Shown here: piece after piece, positions 1 through 8,999 of the stretch
Layout: each line of letters opens with the position of its first letter
How positions within the stretch are numbered: position 1 is the stretch's first letter
Assembly: GCA_021372695.1 (NCBI GenBank)
Contig: JAJFTY010000079.1
Location: 1-64,000 of the forward strand
Reading direction: 5' to 3'
DNA length: 64,000 bases
Source of the DNA: Deltaproteobacteria bacterium
GTDB taxonomy: Bacteria; Desulfobacterota; Syntrophia; Syntrophales; UBA5619
Notes under the pieces: model-generated
The model's input: the letters and a program-made list of their open reading frames with translations, nothing else
Database searches by the model: none
Told to the model about the DNA's origin: nothing
Translations under genes and position numbers: made by a program

Positions 1-78
1 ATCGGGGCGATCAGCCTGTTTCTCCGCCTCTTCCGGCAGCCCGGCGCGCCGGATATGGCCAACATTCTCGGGGGGTAA
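1..78 (+). CDS. ABC transporter permease, C-terminal end (partial)
   Basis: The first 25 codons and the TAA form an open frame entering from the left edge. They encode a hydrophobic segment (ISLFLRLF) followed by a short polar tail ending in NILGG. The stop lies 6 bases before the ATPase gene at 85, the usual arrangement of an ABC importer operon, so this is read as the end of the inner-membrane permease that partners that ATPase. Only the tail is visible, so the family cannot be proved from this sequence. Confidence 0.6.
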   Translation: MGAISLFLRLFRQPGAPDMANILGG

Positions 79-84
79 TGCTTC

Positions 85-1179
85 ATGGAAGCGGTCCGCA
101 TCCGTCTCGAACAGATCCACAAGACTTTTCTCCACCGCGTCAAGGGAGAGGTCACGGCCGTGAAGAACGTGAGCCTCGAGGTGGAGCCCGGGGAGTTTCT
201 GACGCTGCTCGGCCCGTCGGGCTGCGGGAAGACGACCACGCTCCGGATGATCGCCGGCTTCGAACGGCCCAACCGCGGCCGGATCTTCATCGGGGATGAG
301 GACGTGACCGACCTGATGGCGAACCAGCGCAACATCGGCTTCGTCTTCCAGAATTACGCCCTGTTCCCGCATCTGAACGTCTTCGAGAACGTGGCCTACG
401 GCCTGAAGGTGCAGGAGAAGAGCGCTTCCGAGATCGAACGGCTGGTGGCCAGGGTGCTCGAACTGGTGGGCCTCGCCACCTATGCGAAGCAGTTCCCTCA
501 CCAGCTCTCCGGAGGGGAGCAGCAACGGGTTGCCCTGGCCCGGGCGGTCGTCATCGAACCGCGGGTGCTCCTGTTCGACGAGCCGCTGTCGAACCTCGAC
601 GCCAAGCTCCGCGTCTACATGCGCAGCGAGATCCGGCGGCTTCAGAAGGCGCTCGCGATCACGGCGGTTTACGTGACCCACGACCAGGAGGAGGCGATGG
701 CGATCTCCGACCAGATCGCCGTGATGAACGAAGGGAGGATCGTCCAGACCGGCACGGCCGAGGAGCTCTACCTGCGGCCCGCTGACGCCTTCGTGGCCCA
801 GTTCATCGGGCGGATCAACACCCTCCCGGCCAAGGTTCTCTCTACCGCCGACGGGACAGTCACCCTCTCCCTCTTCGGACGGAGCTTCAACCTCCCGGCC
901 CCTGCCGACTGCACCGCCCCCGGGCGGACGATCCAGGTCTTCATCCGGCCCGAGGCGATCACGCTGACCCGTGAGAGGGCCGGCGATCTCCTCCCGGGTG
1001 TCGTGGTCGAGCGGACCTTCCTCGGCGAGAAGGCGGACTATCTGCTGGAAATGGATGGCGGACGCATATCCGCGACCGCCTACGACCCGCTCCGCCACGG
1101 GACCTTTGCCGTGGGCGAGACGATCGGGGTCGGCATCGAGCCTTCCGTGATCCACATCCTGCGAGAGGAGGAGGGATGA
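85..1179 (+). CDS. ABC transporter ATP-binding protein (PotA/FbpC-like, with TOBE domain)
   Basis: Cytoplasmic ATPase of a type I ABC importer, 364 aa. Walker [10 protein letters not shown] is at residues 43-51, the Q-loop [11 protein letters not shown] near 87-96, the signature LSGGEQQR at 141-148, Walker B VLLFDEP at 161-167 and the switch histidine in VTHDQEEA near 199. Residues ~240-364 form a TOBE-type regulatory domain. The architecture matches ATPases for polyamines, ferric iron or phosphorylated sugars (PotA/FbpC/UgpC group). It follows the permease tail by 6 bases; the binding protein must lie left of the window. Substrate cannot be assigned from this gene alone. Confidence 0.93.
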   Translation: MEAVRIRLEQIHKTFLHRVKGEVTAVKNVSLEVEPGEFLTLLGPSGCGKTTTLRMIAGFERPNRGRIFIGDEDVTDLMANQRNIGFVFQNYALFPHLNVFENVAYGLKVQEKSASEIERLVARVLELVGLATYAKQFPHQLSGGEQQRVALARAVVIEPRVLLFDEPLSNLDAKLRVYMRSEIRRLQKALAITAVYVTHDQEEAMAISDQIAVMNEGRIVQTGTAEELYLRPADAFVAQFIGRINTLPAKVLSTADGTVTLSLFGRSFNLPAPADCTAPGRTIQVFIRPEAITLTRERAGDLLPGVVVERTFLGEKADYLLEMDGGRISATAYDPLRHGTFAVGETIGVGIEPSVIHILREEEG

Positions 1180-1186
1180 CGGGAAA

Positions 1187-1345
1187 GGTATCCCTCCGCG
1201 CGCTGGATATTTTCCGACCCTGCACCTCCTCGCTCCGCTGCAAAGACGAAACTCGCGCTTCGCGCTCAAACAGTCGTCTTTGCGGCCGCTCCACTGCGGG
1301 GGCAGGGTGCCCCGGAAAATCTCCAATGCGCGCTTCCGGGATACG
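1187..1345. repeat. Nested palindromic intergenic repeat, copy A (long form)
   Basis: Fills most of the gap between the ATPase gene and the next gene. Outer arms GTATCC...GGATAC enclose GCGCGC blocks on both sides, then ATTTTCCG...CGGAAAAT, then an inner inverted repeat GCAAAGACGA (1241-1250) / TCGTCTTTGC (about 1275-1284). The outer arms are nearly identical to copy D (13473-13543, opposite orientation), which lacks the inner ~100 bases. Related copies: B (8812) and C (30557). Confidence 0.75.
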
Positions 1346-1373
1346 ATTTCCCGATTTTGAAGGGAGAAACGTT

Positions 1374-1874
1374 ATGGTCACCAAGGTTTCAGGAACAGTG
1401 GCCGGTCTGGTTCTGATGATCCTCCTGATGGCCGGAACGCCGGCCTGGGCCGCGACGGAGATCCACGGGGCAGACTCCTCCTTCCGGGCGCAGGGGATCA
1501 CGATCCTCTGGGCGATCCTGAAGGGACCCGCCGAAGAGAACTCCTTTGTCTACGTCCGGATCCTGCATGACCGGGCCGCATCTCCGGCGCTCCGGTTCTA
1601 CCGCGTCGAAGCGGTCGACCCCTTTTCGAAAGAGAGGGAGTGGGTGGGCACGGGCGAGCCTCTCGGGGCGGTCCAGACCCTGAAGATCGTGCGGACCGAT
1701 TTCCGGGACAAGACGGAGCGGTGGCTCCATTTCTACGCGGACCGCGAGTCGCTCGATAAAGGCAAACCCATGCTCACGATCTTCTACCATGGCGTGCCGG
1801 ACACGGCGCCGGAGTTGCTGACGGAAAAGGAGTTGGAGGCCTATCTTGCCCAAGCCCTCACACGGATCAAGTGA
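1374..1874 (+). CDS. Exported protein of unknown function
   Basis: 166 aa. The start at 1374 is chosen because AGGGAGA lies just upstream and the first 27 residues make a clean signal peptide (LVLMILLMAG core, cleavage after PAWA-A); a longer in-frame extension would run through repeat copy A. The mature part is a mixed alpha/beta domain with no motif I recognise. Its stop overlaps the start of the next gene (TGATG), so the two are probably translationally coupled, which suggests but does not prove a link to methyl-transfer metabolism. No function is proposed. Confidence 0.75.
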   Translation: MVTKVSGTVAGLVLMILLMAGTPAWAATEIHGADSSFRAQGITILWAILKGPAEENSFVYVRILHDRAASPALRFYRVEAVDPFSKEREWVGTGEPLGAVQTLKIVRTDFRDKTERWLHFYADRESLDKGKPMLTIFYHGVPDTAPELLTEKELEAYLAQALTRIK

Positions 1875-3742
1875 TGGATGACCCGAGCAACAACGATGCG
1901 AACATAACGATGGCCCGGCTGGGCAGCCGAATCCTCGTGGGCAGCGGTGCCATGGGCACCGTCCTGCGCCAGGGGCAGGAGCTCTCCGGGGAGCCGGTCG
2001 AACTCCTGAACCTGCGCCGGCCGGAGGCGGTCCTCGACCTCCACAGGGCCTACCGCGCAGCCGGCTCGCAGATCCTGGTGACCAACACCTTTGCCGCAAA
2101 CCCGCTCACGCTTGCCGAATGCGGGGTGGACGCCCTCTGTGGTGAGATCAACGCAGCGGGCGTGGCGCTCGCCCGCCAGGCGGCAGGAGACGCGTGCCTC
2201 GTCTGGGCCTCCGTCGGCCCCCTCTCCCTGGGGCTCCGCCACGAGGATTTTCCCGATGACCAGCTCGACGAGATCTATGCCTCGCAGTGTGCCTCTCTCG
2301 TTGGAGCGGATGCGATCGTCCTGGAAACCTTCACCGACCCGCGGGAATCGCGTGCGGCCCTCAAGGCTGCGGCCGCCACGGGGCTCCCGTTCGCCTTCCA
2401 GGTCGGCCACACCGGCCGCGGCCGGAACCGCTGGACGACGATCGACCTGCTTCTCGCCCAGGCCGAATCGGCAGGGGCGGCAGCCGTGGGGGCGAACTGC
2501 CAGCACCCCGACGACATCGTGGACGTAGCCGCCTATCTGCTCTCGAAAACGCGCCTCCCGGTGACGGCTTCGCCCAATGCCGGCAACCCGGCGATCGAGC
2601 GGGGTCTCGTCCGCTACGAGCTCACGCCGGCGGATTTTTCAGGAATCGCGGAGCGTCTCGCCACGCTCGGCGTCTCCGTGATCGGCGGCTGCTGCGGGAC
2701 GAGCCCGGACCACATTCGGGAGATCGCGCCCCTGATCGAAGGGCGGCCGGTTGGGCCCTTGGCCCGGGTTGAGGTCAGGGAAGCTGTTGTCGCGGAAAGC
2801 CGGCCCGCGCGCCCGGCAGCCAGAAACGCGATCCGGGAGCTGATCGGCGGCGACCGTTTCCTGATCAGCGTGGAGATCCGCGCCGACCGCACATGCAGCC
2901 TGGACGATCTCTGCCGGAACGCCGAGGGGATCGCCCGCGCCGGAGCGGACCTCTTCGACGTGCCGGACAACCCCGGGGCCACGGTCGGCCGGGATGCCGT
3001 GATCACCGCGGCGCGGCTCCAGGACGTCCTCCGGGTGCCGTCGATCTGCCACAAGGCCGTGACCCAGTCCAATCTCCTCCAGCTCCACTCCGGACTGATC
3101 GGGGCCTGGGATATCGGCCTGCGAGGGATCCTCGCGGTGACAGGTGATCCGCCGTCCATGGGCCCGCTGGGATCGCTGGCCGAGCGCGTCACGGACCTGA
3201 AGAGCTCCGTGGAGCTCCTGCGCCTCATCCGGAAGCTGCGGGCAGGAGAGCTGATCAACGGCGACCGGATCGCCGACCCGCCCGACTTCTGCGCGGGCGC
3301 AACGATCGGCTGGCCTGCCCCGGCGCAGATTGCCTGGCTCAAGAAGAAGATCGCGGCCGGGGCCGAGTACATCTTTTCCCAGCCGCTCTTTTCGGTGGAG
3401 GCCTTCCGGGAGCTCCAGGATGCAGCCGGCCAGCTGGGTGCGCGGCTCTTCCCGGGGCTGCTGCCTCTGACCAGCCGCCGGAACGCCGAATTTTTCGCCA
3501 GCGGCCGCATCCCGGGCATCCGGGTGCCGGAATCGGTCGTGGCCGCCCTGGCCCGCCACGAATCGGCCGGGGACCAGCGAAAAGCAGGCCTGGAACTGGC
3601 GCTGGGGCTCGCGGGAACCATGGCCGCCGAGGCCCGGGGAATCTACCTGATCATGCCCTTTGGCGGATCGTCCCATGAGGATACGGCCCGCATCGTCCGC
3701 CACCTGCGCGCCCTTCGGCCGGCCGAAAATAAAGGAGGTTGA
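1874..3742 (+). CDS. Bifunctional homocysteine S-methyltransferase / methylenetetrahydrofolate reductase
   Basis: Two-domain enzyme of about 622 aa. Residues ~10-300 are a zinc-dependent homocysteine S-methyltransferase barrel: GSGAMGTVL at the N-terminus and the zinc-ligand cysteines in GANCQHP (~209) and GGCCGT (~273-274). Residues ~320-615 resemble MetF, the FAD-dependent 5,10-methylene-THF reductase. The fusion is known (YitJ-type) and would couple making the methyl donor to methionine synthesis. The ATG at 1874 shares its A with the TGA of the preceding gene; GTG at 1871 is an alternative start one codon earlier. Confidence 0.9.
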   Translation: MDDPSNNDANITMARLGSRILVGSGAMGTVLRQGQELSGEPVELLNLRRPEAVLDLHRAYRAAGSQILVTNTFAANPLTLAECGVDALCGEINAAGVALARQAAGDACLVWASVGPLSLGLRHEDFPDDQLDEIYASQCASLVGADAIVLETFTDPRESRAALKAAAATGLPFAFQVGHTGRGRNRWTTIDLLLAQAESAGAAAVGANCQHPDDIVDVAAYLLSKTRLPVTASPNAGNPAIERGLVRYELTPADFSGIAERLATLGVSVIGGCCGTSPDHIREIAPLIEGRPVGPLARVEVREAVVAESRPARPAARNAIRELIGGDRFLISVEIRADRTCSLDDLCRNAEGIARAGADLFDVPDNPGATVGRDAVITAARLQDVLRVPSICHKAVTQSNLLQLHSGLIGAWDIGLRGILAVTGDPPSMGPLGSLAERVTDLKSSVELLRLIRKLRAGELINGDRIADPPDFCAGATIGWPAPAQIAWLKKKIAAGAEYIFSQPLFSVEAFRELQDAAGQLGARLFPGLLPLTSRRNAEFFASGRIPGIRVPESVVAALARHESAGDQRKAGLELALGLAGTMAAEARGIYLIMPFGGSSHEDTARIVRHLRALRPAENKGG

Positions 3743-3743
3743 G

Positions 3744-4412
3744 ATGAAAATCACCCGAAAAGAGCTGGCGGGAATGATCGACCACTCCCTGCTGAAACCC
3801 CCATCCACGCGGGAAGAGCTGAAGAAGCTCTGCACCGAGGCCGTCGCGTACGGCTTCAAGGCGGTCTGCGTGAACCCCGTCCATGTGGCCGATGCGGCGG
3901 CCCTGCTCAAAGGCGAGAGCCCCCTGGTCTGCTCCGTCGTCGGCTTCCCCTTCGGGACCCACACCCCGGCGGCGAAGGCCTTCGAGACAACAGAGGTAAT
4001 CCGCTTGGGGGCGCGGGAGGTGGACATGGTCCTGTGGATCGGTGCACTGAAGGAAGGGCGGGACGCCGAGGTGGAGGCGGACATCGCCGCGGTGGTCCGT
4101 GCCGCTGCCGGCTGCCCCGTCAAGGTGATCATCGAGACCTGCTACCTGACCGATGCCGAGAAGGTCCGGGCCTGCGAGCTTGCGGTGAAGGCCGGGGCGG
4201 CCTTCGTGAAGACCTCGACGGGCTTCGGGAGCGCCGGTGCCACGGTTGCCGATCTCCGGCTGATGCGGAAGACCGTGGGGCCGGGGATCGGCGTCAAGGC
4301 TGCGGGCGGCATCCGGACCTTGGCCGACGCGCTCGCGATGGTCGAGGCGGGCGCGAGCCGGATCGGCTGCAGCGCCTCGGTCGCCATCGTCAGCGGGCTC
4401 GACGAAAAGTGA
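3744..4412 (+). CDS. deoC: Deoxyribose-phosphate aldolase
   Basis: 222-aa class I aldolase that cleaves 2-deoxyribose 5-phosphate to glyceraldehyde 3-phosphate and acetaldehyde. The Schiff-base lysine lies in VKTSTGF (Lys156), the second catalytic lysine in GVKAAGGIR (Lys185) and the aspartate in REVDMV (Asp94). A strong ribosome binding site AAAGGAGG at 3731-3738 fixes the start, one base after the previous stop, so it is co-transcribed with the methyltransferase fusion. Length and motifs match the family. Confidence 0.96.
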   Translation: MKITRKELAGMIDHSLLKPPSTREELKKLCTEAVAYGFKAVCVNPVHVADAAALLKGESPLVCSVVGFPFGTHTPAAKAFETTEVIRLGAREVDMVLWIGALKEGRDAEVEADIAAVVRAAAGCPVKVIIETCYLTDAEKVRACELAVKAGAAFVKTSTGFGSAGATVADLRLMRKTVGPGIGVKAAGGIRTLADALAMVEAGASRIGCSASVAIVSGLDEK

Positions 4413-4469
4413 TCCCCGGGAGGAAGCGGGCCGGAGGAACGCGATCCCTCCCCGTGGGCCTTGCCCCGG

Positions 4470-5891
4470 TCAGGAGGCGGCCTCCACGCGGTTGCGCCCG
4501 TTTTGCTTCGCTGCGTAGAGGGCCATGTCCGCGGACTTGATCATCTCCTCTGCCTGCTGATCTCCGGCCAGCGTGGCCACCCCGATGCTGAGCGTCACGT
4601 GGAGCGCCGCACCGGAAACCGCGAAAGGTTCCCCGGCGACACGCCTGCGGATCTTCTCGGCGACGATCATCCCCCCGGCCAGGGGCGTCTCCGGAAGCAG
4701 AATGATGAACTCCTCGCCGCCCCAGCGCGCCAGAAGATCCTGGCCGCGGATCAACTCCTTCATCCTCCGCCCCGCTTCGATCAGGACTTTGTCCCCGGCA
4801 TCATGGCCGTGTTCGTCGTTCACCTTCTTGAAGTGGTCGAGGTCGAGCATCAGGATCGTGAGCGGCGTCTTTCCCCGCCGGCTCCGAACGATCTCATGCT
4901 GCATATGGTCCGCCATCGTGCGCCTGTTCGGCACGCCCGTCAGCGGATCGGTCATCGCCGACTCTTCGAACACCTTTGCGACGCGCATGCGCTCTGCGAT
5001 TTCGCGATTCAGCTTCTCGCCGGCCTCCCGGAGGTCCGCAGTCCTCTGTTCGACCCGGATCTCCAGTTCGTCCCGCGCCTTCAGCAGGGCGTCGTAAGCC
5101 TCGCGCCTCTCCCGCTCCGACGAGGCCAGGGCGGACTGCATCCCGTTGAAGGCGACAACCAGTTGGTCCATCTCGTCGTTCGTCCGGATCGCGACCTCCT
5201 CATCCAGGCGCCCCTCCGCGACGGCGTGGCAGCGATCGATGAAGAGCCGGATGGGGCGGACGAACCGGCGCGCCAGCCACCAGCCGAACAGCAGCGCCAG
5301 CAGGACCGAGGCGGCCAAGGATGAGAGTCCGGCGATCCGGAGCCGCCGGTACTTGGCGTAGACCTCGTCGGCGCGCATGTCGATGCCGATCAGGTATTCA
5401 CCCGCGCCGTTGGCCAGGGGCGCATAGCCGGACAGGAAGTATCCCCACTCATCCCTATCGATCTCCTCGTCCACCGAGAGGCTCGTGAACCCCCGGACCA
5501 TCGTGGGGGCCGCGTTGTATTCCCGTCCGGGCAAGGCCTGGCGGTTCGATTCGTCCGAATCGATCACGAAGAGCACCTTGTCCCCCTCGTGCCGCATGAT
5601 GTAGAGGTATGCGATATCCGCGTTCATCCGCCGGAAGGTCCGGAGCAGCTCCAGGTTGCGAAGGTAGGAGGGGCGGGCGGCGTCCGCCGCTCCGCGGATC
5701 TCGCGGAGCTCCTTCGCATCGATGGTCCGGCTGAGGATGGCCGCGCTGGATTCGAGCCTCTCCTGGATGCCGCCCAGCAGGCTCTCCGCGGCGCTCAGGT
5801 AGAAGTAGGCGCCGATGCTTCCGGAGACCAGAAGGATGGCCAGCAGATGGCTGAGGAACAGCTTCACCCGGATGGAGAGTGGGAAAGTCAT
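4470..5891 (-). CDS. Membrane diguanylate cyclase (periplasmic sensor-HAMP-GGDEF)
   Basis: 473 aa. Membrane segment at ~9-31, a periplasmic sensor region of about 150 residues, a second membrane segment near 185-205, HAMP, coiled coil, then a GGDEF domain (DPLTGVPNRR; catalytic GGEEF at 391-395) that makes cyclic di-GMP from two GTP. The product-inhibition I-site RxxD is present as RGQD five residues before GGEEF, so the enzyme is probably active and feedback-inhibited. The start lies 2 bases after the stop of the phosphoesterase gene, so it is the last gene of a minus-strand operon with the glyoxalase pair. Confidence 0.93.
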   Translation of the reverse strand: MTFPLSIRVKLFLSHLLAILLVSGSIGAYFYLSAAESLLGGIQERLESSAAILSRTIDAKELREIRGAADAARPSYLRNLELLRTFRRMNADIAYLYIMRHEGDKVLFVIDSDESNRQALPGREYNAAPTMVRGFTSLSVDEEIDRDEWGYFLSGYAPLANGAGEYLIGIDMRADEVYAKYRRLRIAGLSSLAASVLLALLFGWWLARRFVRPIRLFIDRCHAVAEGRLDEEVAIRTNDEMDQLVVAFNGMQSALASSERERREAYDALLKARDELEIRVEQRTADLREAGEKLNREIAERMRVAKVFEESAMTDPLTGVPNRRTMADHMQHEIVRSRRGKTPLTILMLDLDHFKKVNDEHGHDAGDKVLIEAGRRMKELIRGQDLLARWGGEEFIILLPETPLAGGMIVAEKIRRRVAGEPFAVSGAALHVTLSIGVATLAGDQQAEEMIKSADMALYAAKQNGRNRVEAAS

Positions 5892-5893
5892 CT

Positions 5894-7600
5894 TCAGGGC
5901 GCTCCCGTAACGGGAACCGGGGACGGCCCCTTCTCCTCCCCCTGGAGGTACTGCCGGATCTTCCCCCGGATCGACTCCGGAAGCTTGATCCCGACTGCGG
6001 AGAGCCGCTCCTCATACTTGCGGAAAGAGCGGACGTGCTGGGAGGTGGTCGTGAAGATCTTGAAATAGGAGCGGATGCTTCCCTCGAGCTCCTTGCGGTA
6101 CGCCATGTCCGCATTGAGGAGGTCTTCGATCGGGGCGATCACCCGGTAATGGATCGGGCGGCCGAGCGACCGGTAGGCGACGAACCTCTGGGTCACCTCG
6201 CACTCGTAATTCTTCTCCCGGATGCTCTTCTCCACCCGGTTGAGATCGATGCAGTCCAGGATCTCCGCCCGGCAACGATCTCCCAGCGTCTCCCGGATCA
6301 TCGCCTCCGCCTGGCGGTAGCGTTCGCATTGGGAAAAATCCTCGCCGCAGCCCGAATCGCAGCGGAGATAGAGCATCAGATCGATGTCCGAACTCTCCCC
6401 GGACATGCCCACGTTCACGGAGCCCACCACATCCATGGCGATATCGTCCCGGACCTTCTCCTCCATCAGGAGCGCCACCTGCTCCAGCATGTCCAGACGT
6501 TCCTCCGTCTCCTGCGTCTGGAACATCCGGTAGAACTCCTTGATTTCGTTGTAGAGCTCTATTTCCGGGATGTGGGAGAACTTCAGCGTCTTCGTGTCGT
6601 AGTTCTCCCGCCGCCGGAACGCCTCATAACGTTCCCGGTCGATGATCTGCTCCACCCACCGGCCGTCGCGGACGAAGTAGTCGGCGATATCGTGGATCCG
6701 GTGCTCGACCAGCTTCTTCAGGATCACCTTGACCACCTGCCGCCCCTCGACCTCGACGGCATAGAAGAACCCGCCCTCGTAGACCTGGGCCGTGATGTCC
6801 GTGACCTCGCCGAAGTTGGAGGGATTCAGGTGAATCACCCCCTCGACCGTCTGAAATCCCCAGGAGGCGTGGATGTGGCCGGAGAGGGCCAGGAGCACGG
6901 GATTGCTGTCGCAGAAGGAGCGGAGCGCCGGGGAGCCGGAGGGGCCGGTGGAGGGGACGCCGTCGTGGATGCCGTACGGGGGCTGGTGGGTGACGACGAT
7001 GTCCGGCTTGACCGCCCGGAAAAAGCGGGACATCTCGTTGTGCTTGTCGTCCACGCCGATCCCGGCCCCGTACCTGACGATGTACCGCTCGGGGATCCCG
7101 CCCGTCCAGACATCCGCGCCGCCGTAGCCGGCGATCTTCAGATCGCCCTGTTGATACCAGTGTAGATGGAGGTCGTGCTCATGGAGGGAGGTGTAGCGGA
7201 GATCCATGTCGTAGTTGCCCGGAAGGCAGAAGACCCGGGAGTTGGACTTGAGCGAGATGATGTTTTCGAGCACCTTGTACTGCTGCTGCATGACCCGCCG
7301 GGCGCGGATCGTGTACTCCTGGTAGGTCGTCCCTTGGCGCTGGATCTCCTCCGGGATGTCGGGTTCGTCGAGGAGTTCGTCGACGAAATCCTCGATGACC
7401 ATCTCCGTCTTCCCCATCCTCCCCCGCAGCCCGTGGAAATAGCTCTGGATCTCATGGTAGCGGATGGCCGTCTCCATGCTGTAGAAGGGGATATCGATCA
7501 GATCGCCCGAAATGACGTAGGCGTCGGCAACCGTCTCATAGAGGAGGGTCTTGACCTTCTCGAAGGCGCCGTGGATATCGGCTGCGTAGATCAGCTTCAT
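5894..7600 (-). CDS. Metallophosphoesterase-nucleotidyltransferase fusion protein
   Basis: 568 aa, no signal peptide. The N-terminal ~280 residues carry the calcineurin-like metal-site motifs in order: DIH (8-10), GDLID (32-36), GNYD, THQPPYG and SGHIH. Near residue 391 there is a polymerase-beta-like nucleotidyltransferase signature (GSVNVG...SDIDL). It would thus both hydrolyse a phosphoester and transfer a nucleotidyl group, or use one domain for regulation. No substrate can be read from sequence. It sits between a VOC protein (9-base gap) and a diguanylate cyclase (2-base gap), so a nucleotide-signalling role is plausible but inferred. Confidence 0.85.
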   Translation of the reverse strand: MKLIYAADIHGAFEKVKTLLYETVADAYVISGDLIDIPFYSMETAIRYHEIQSYFHGLRGRMGKTEMVIEDFVDELLDEPDIPEEIQRQGTTYQEYTIRARRVMQQQYKVLENIISLKSNSRVFCLPGNYDMDLRYTSLHEHDLHLHWYQQGDLKIAGYGGADVWTGGIPERYIVRYGAGIGVDDKHNEMSRFFRAVKPDIVVTHQPPYGIHDGVPSTGPSGSPALRSFCDSNPVLLALSGHIHASWGFQTVEGVIHLNPSNFGEVTDITAQVYEGGFFYAVEVEGRQVVKVILKKLVEHRIHDIADYFVRDGRWVEQIIDRERYEAFRRRENYDTKTLKFSHIPEIELYNEIKEFYRMFQTQETEERLDMLEQVALLMEEKVRDDIAMDVVGSVNVGMSGESSDIDLMLYLRCDSGCGEDFSQCERYRQAEAMIRETLGDRCRAEILDCIDLNRVEKSIREKNYECEVTQRFVAYRSLGRPIHYRVIAPIEDLLNADMAYRKELEGSIRSYFKIFTTTSQHVRSFRKYEERLSAVGIKLPESIRGKIRQYLQGEEKGPSPVPVTGAP

Positions 7601-7608
7601 CAGGCGCG

Positions 7609-7980
7609 CTACCGCCGGATGGGAATGATTTCGATCCAGTAATCGTCCGGATCGTTGATGAAGTAAATCCCCATCTTCTTGTTTTCAAAGCAGATGCACC
7701 CCATCTTCTCATGCAGGGCATGGGCGGCGGCAAAATCGTCCACCACGAGCGCCAGGTGGAATTCGTTGTCTCCGAGGTTGTAGGGCTCTTTCCGGTCCCT
7801 CATCCAGGTCAGCTCGAGCTGATGTCCGGTTTCGCCGTCGCCGAGGAAGACGAGGATGAAGCTGCCGTCGGCGGCTTCTTTCCTGCGGACCTCGGTCAGC
7901 CCCAGCGCCTCCTGGTAGAAGCGGACGCTTTTCTCCAGGTTCAGGACATTGAAATTGTTGTGGGCAAAGCGGAATTTCAT
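7609..7980 (-). CDS. VOC family protein, glyoxalase I-like
   Basis: 123-aa vicinal-oxygen-chelate protein like lactoylglutathione lyase. It has the two paired beta-alpha-beta modules: KFRFAHNNFNVLNLEKSV with a candidate metal histidine at the start, a glutamate in GHQLELTW, a histidine in NEFHLALVVDD and the final DPDDYWIEII. Start at 7980 is supported by the canonical N-terminus; upstream extension is not conserved-looking. It directly follows a metallo-beta-lactamase hydrolase that looks like glyoxalase II, so the pair probably detoxifies methylglyoxal. The actual thiol cofactor is unknown. Confidence 0.88.
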   Translation of the reverse strand: MKFRFAHNNFNVLNLEKSVRFYQEALGLTEVRRKEAADGSFILVFLGDGETGHQLELTWMRDRKEPYNLGDNEFHLALVVDDFAAAHALHEKMGCICFENKKMGIYFINDPDDYWIEIIPIRR

Positions 7981-8003
7981 GACTTTTCTCCTCGTATGCG
8001 ACG

Positions 8004-8705
8004 TTATTCGATACTCATGAGCGACTGCCAGCGTTCCCATTCCGTTTCCCGGGGAAGACGCAGCTTCGCCAGCAGTTTGACGAGGCCGGGCTCGTTGAAG
8101 CGGAGATAGGGGTTCATCTTCTTCTCCTCGGCGAGTGTCGAGAAGACGTGTCTGGGGTCGTGACGCCGCAGATATGCGCCGATCGCCCGGTTGTCCGGTT
8201 CGAGCCGTCTTGCGAAGGCCATGGAGCTCTTGACGTAATCGTGGCCCGCGTAGACGACGGTTTCATCGGGAAGCGCCATCAGCCTGCGGATCGAACCGTA
8301 GAACCCTTCCAGATCCCCGGAGAAGCAGTTCCCGATCGTCCCGTTGAAGAGAGTGTCCCCGGCGATGAGCGCCTTGCCCGTATAAAAGGAGCGGGAATCC
8401 CCCGTGTGGCCGGGGGTTTGGATGACCCGGACCCTGCCCCCGTCGATCGGTATCTCCTGGCCGTCCGGAAGCTCCGCCCCGGTCATGAGGCGCGCGTTCG
8501 TGGCTGCGACCAGGTCCCCGTTGCCGCCCGTGTGGTCCTGATGGTCATGGGTGTTGGCCACAAACTTCAATTTGAGCTGATGTTCGCCGAGGAATGTGAG
8601 GATTTCGGCGGCCGCCCCGCCGTCGATGGCCATGGCGCTTTCCGTTCCATAGACGAGATAGCCGAGGTTGTCGGCGCCGTAGCGAAACTGCTTTACCTTC
8701 AACAT
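8004..8705 (-). CDS. MBL-fold hydrolase, glyoxalase II-like
   Basis: 233 aa with the metallo-beta-lactamase zinc motif THDHQDHTGG, then GHTGDS, a metal-bridging aspartate in AGDTLF and AGHDYV near the C-terminus, in the order seen in hydroxyacylglutathione hydrolases. It would hydrolyse a lactoyl-thiol to lactate and free thiol. First gene of the minus-strand operon 8705-4470; the next gene is the glyoxalase I-like protein 23 bases downstream. The C-terminal ~60 residues include the family's helical substrate-binding segment. Usual length is ~250 aa, so it is complete. Confidence 0.88.
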   Translation of the reverse strand: MLKVKQFRYGADNLGYLVYGTESAMAIDGGAAAEILTFLGEHQLKLKFVANTHDHQDHTGGNGDLVAATNARLMTGAELPDGQEIPIDGGRVRVIQTPGHTGDSRSFYTGKALIAGDTLFNGTIGNCFSGDLEGFYGSIRRLMALPDETVVYAGHDYVKSSMAFARRLEPDNRAIGAYLRRHDPRHVFSTLAEEKKMNPYLRFNEPGLVKLLAKLRLPRETEWERWQSLMSIE

Positions 8706-8811
8706 GAAAATCGCCTCGATGAGAAGTCAGCCCTTTTTGCAGTCGGTTGGATTATCCAGCCAATCGGGGCGTCCTGTCAAGCCGTTCCTTCGCATGGCCG
8801 GCGACTCGTAT

Positions 8812-8889
8812 TTGGCGCGAAGATGCCTCGCGCAGCGCGATTTAGAGATTTTTCGTCGAAAAATGTCTCTGAGCGCAAGTCGAGGCCAA
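8812..8889. repeat. Nested palindromic intergenic repeat, copy B (short form)
   Basis: Imperfect inverted repeat in the divergent gap between the MBL gene (starts 8705, minus) and xseA (starts 9000). Outer arms TTGGC...GCCAA, then CCTCG...CGAGG, GCGC...GCGC, and inner arms AGAGATTTTTCG / CGAAAAATGTCTCT around a 3-base loop. It shares the core tttttcg...cgaaaaa and flanking GCGC with copies A, C and D. The rest of the 294-base gap shows no convincing promoter. Confidence 0.65.
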
Positions 8890-8999
8890 TCTTTGTGATC
8901 GAAACTGAGTCGCCGTGCTTCGCCCCTTCCCTCCGCTCCTGCGCCGCCCCGTGGAAATTCATTCTTGTCACGGAGGCCGATATCTGATAGTTCCACCCC

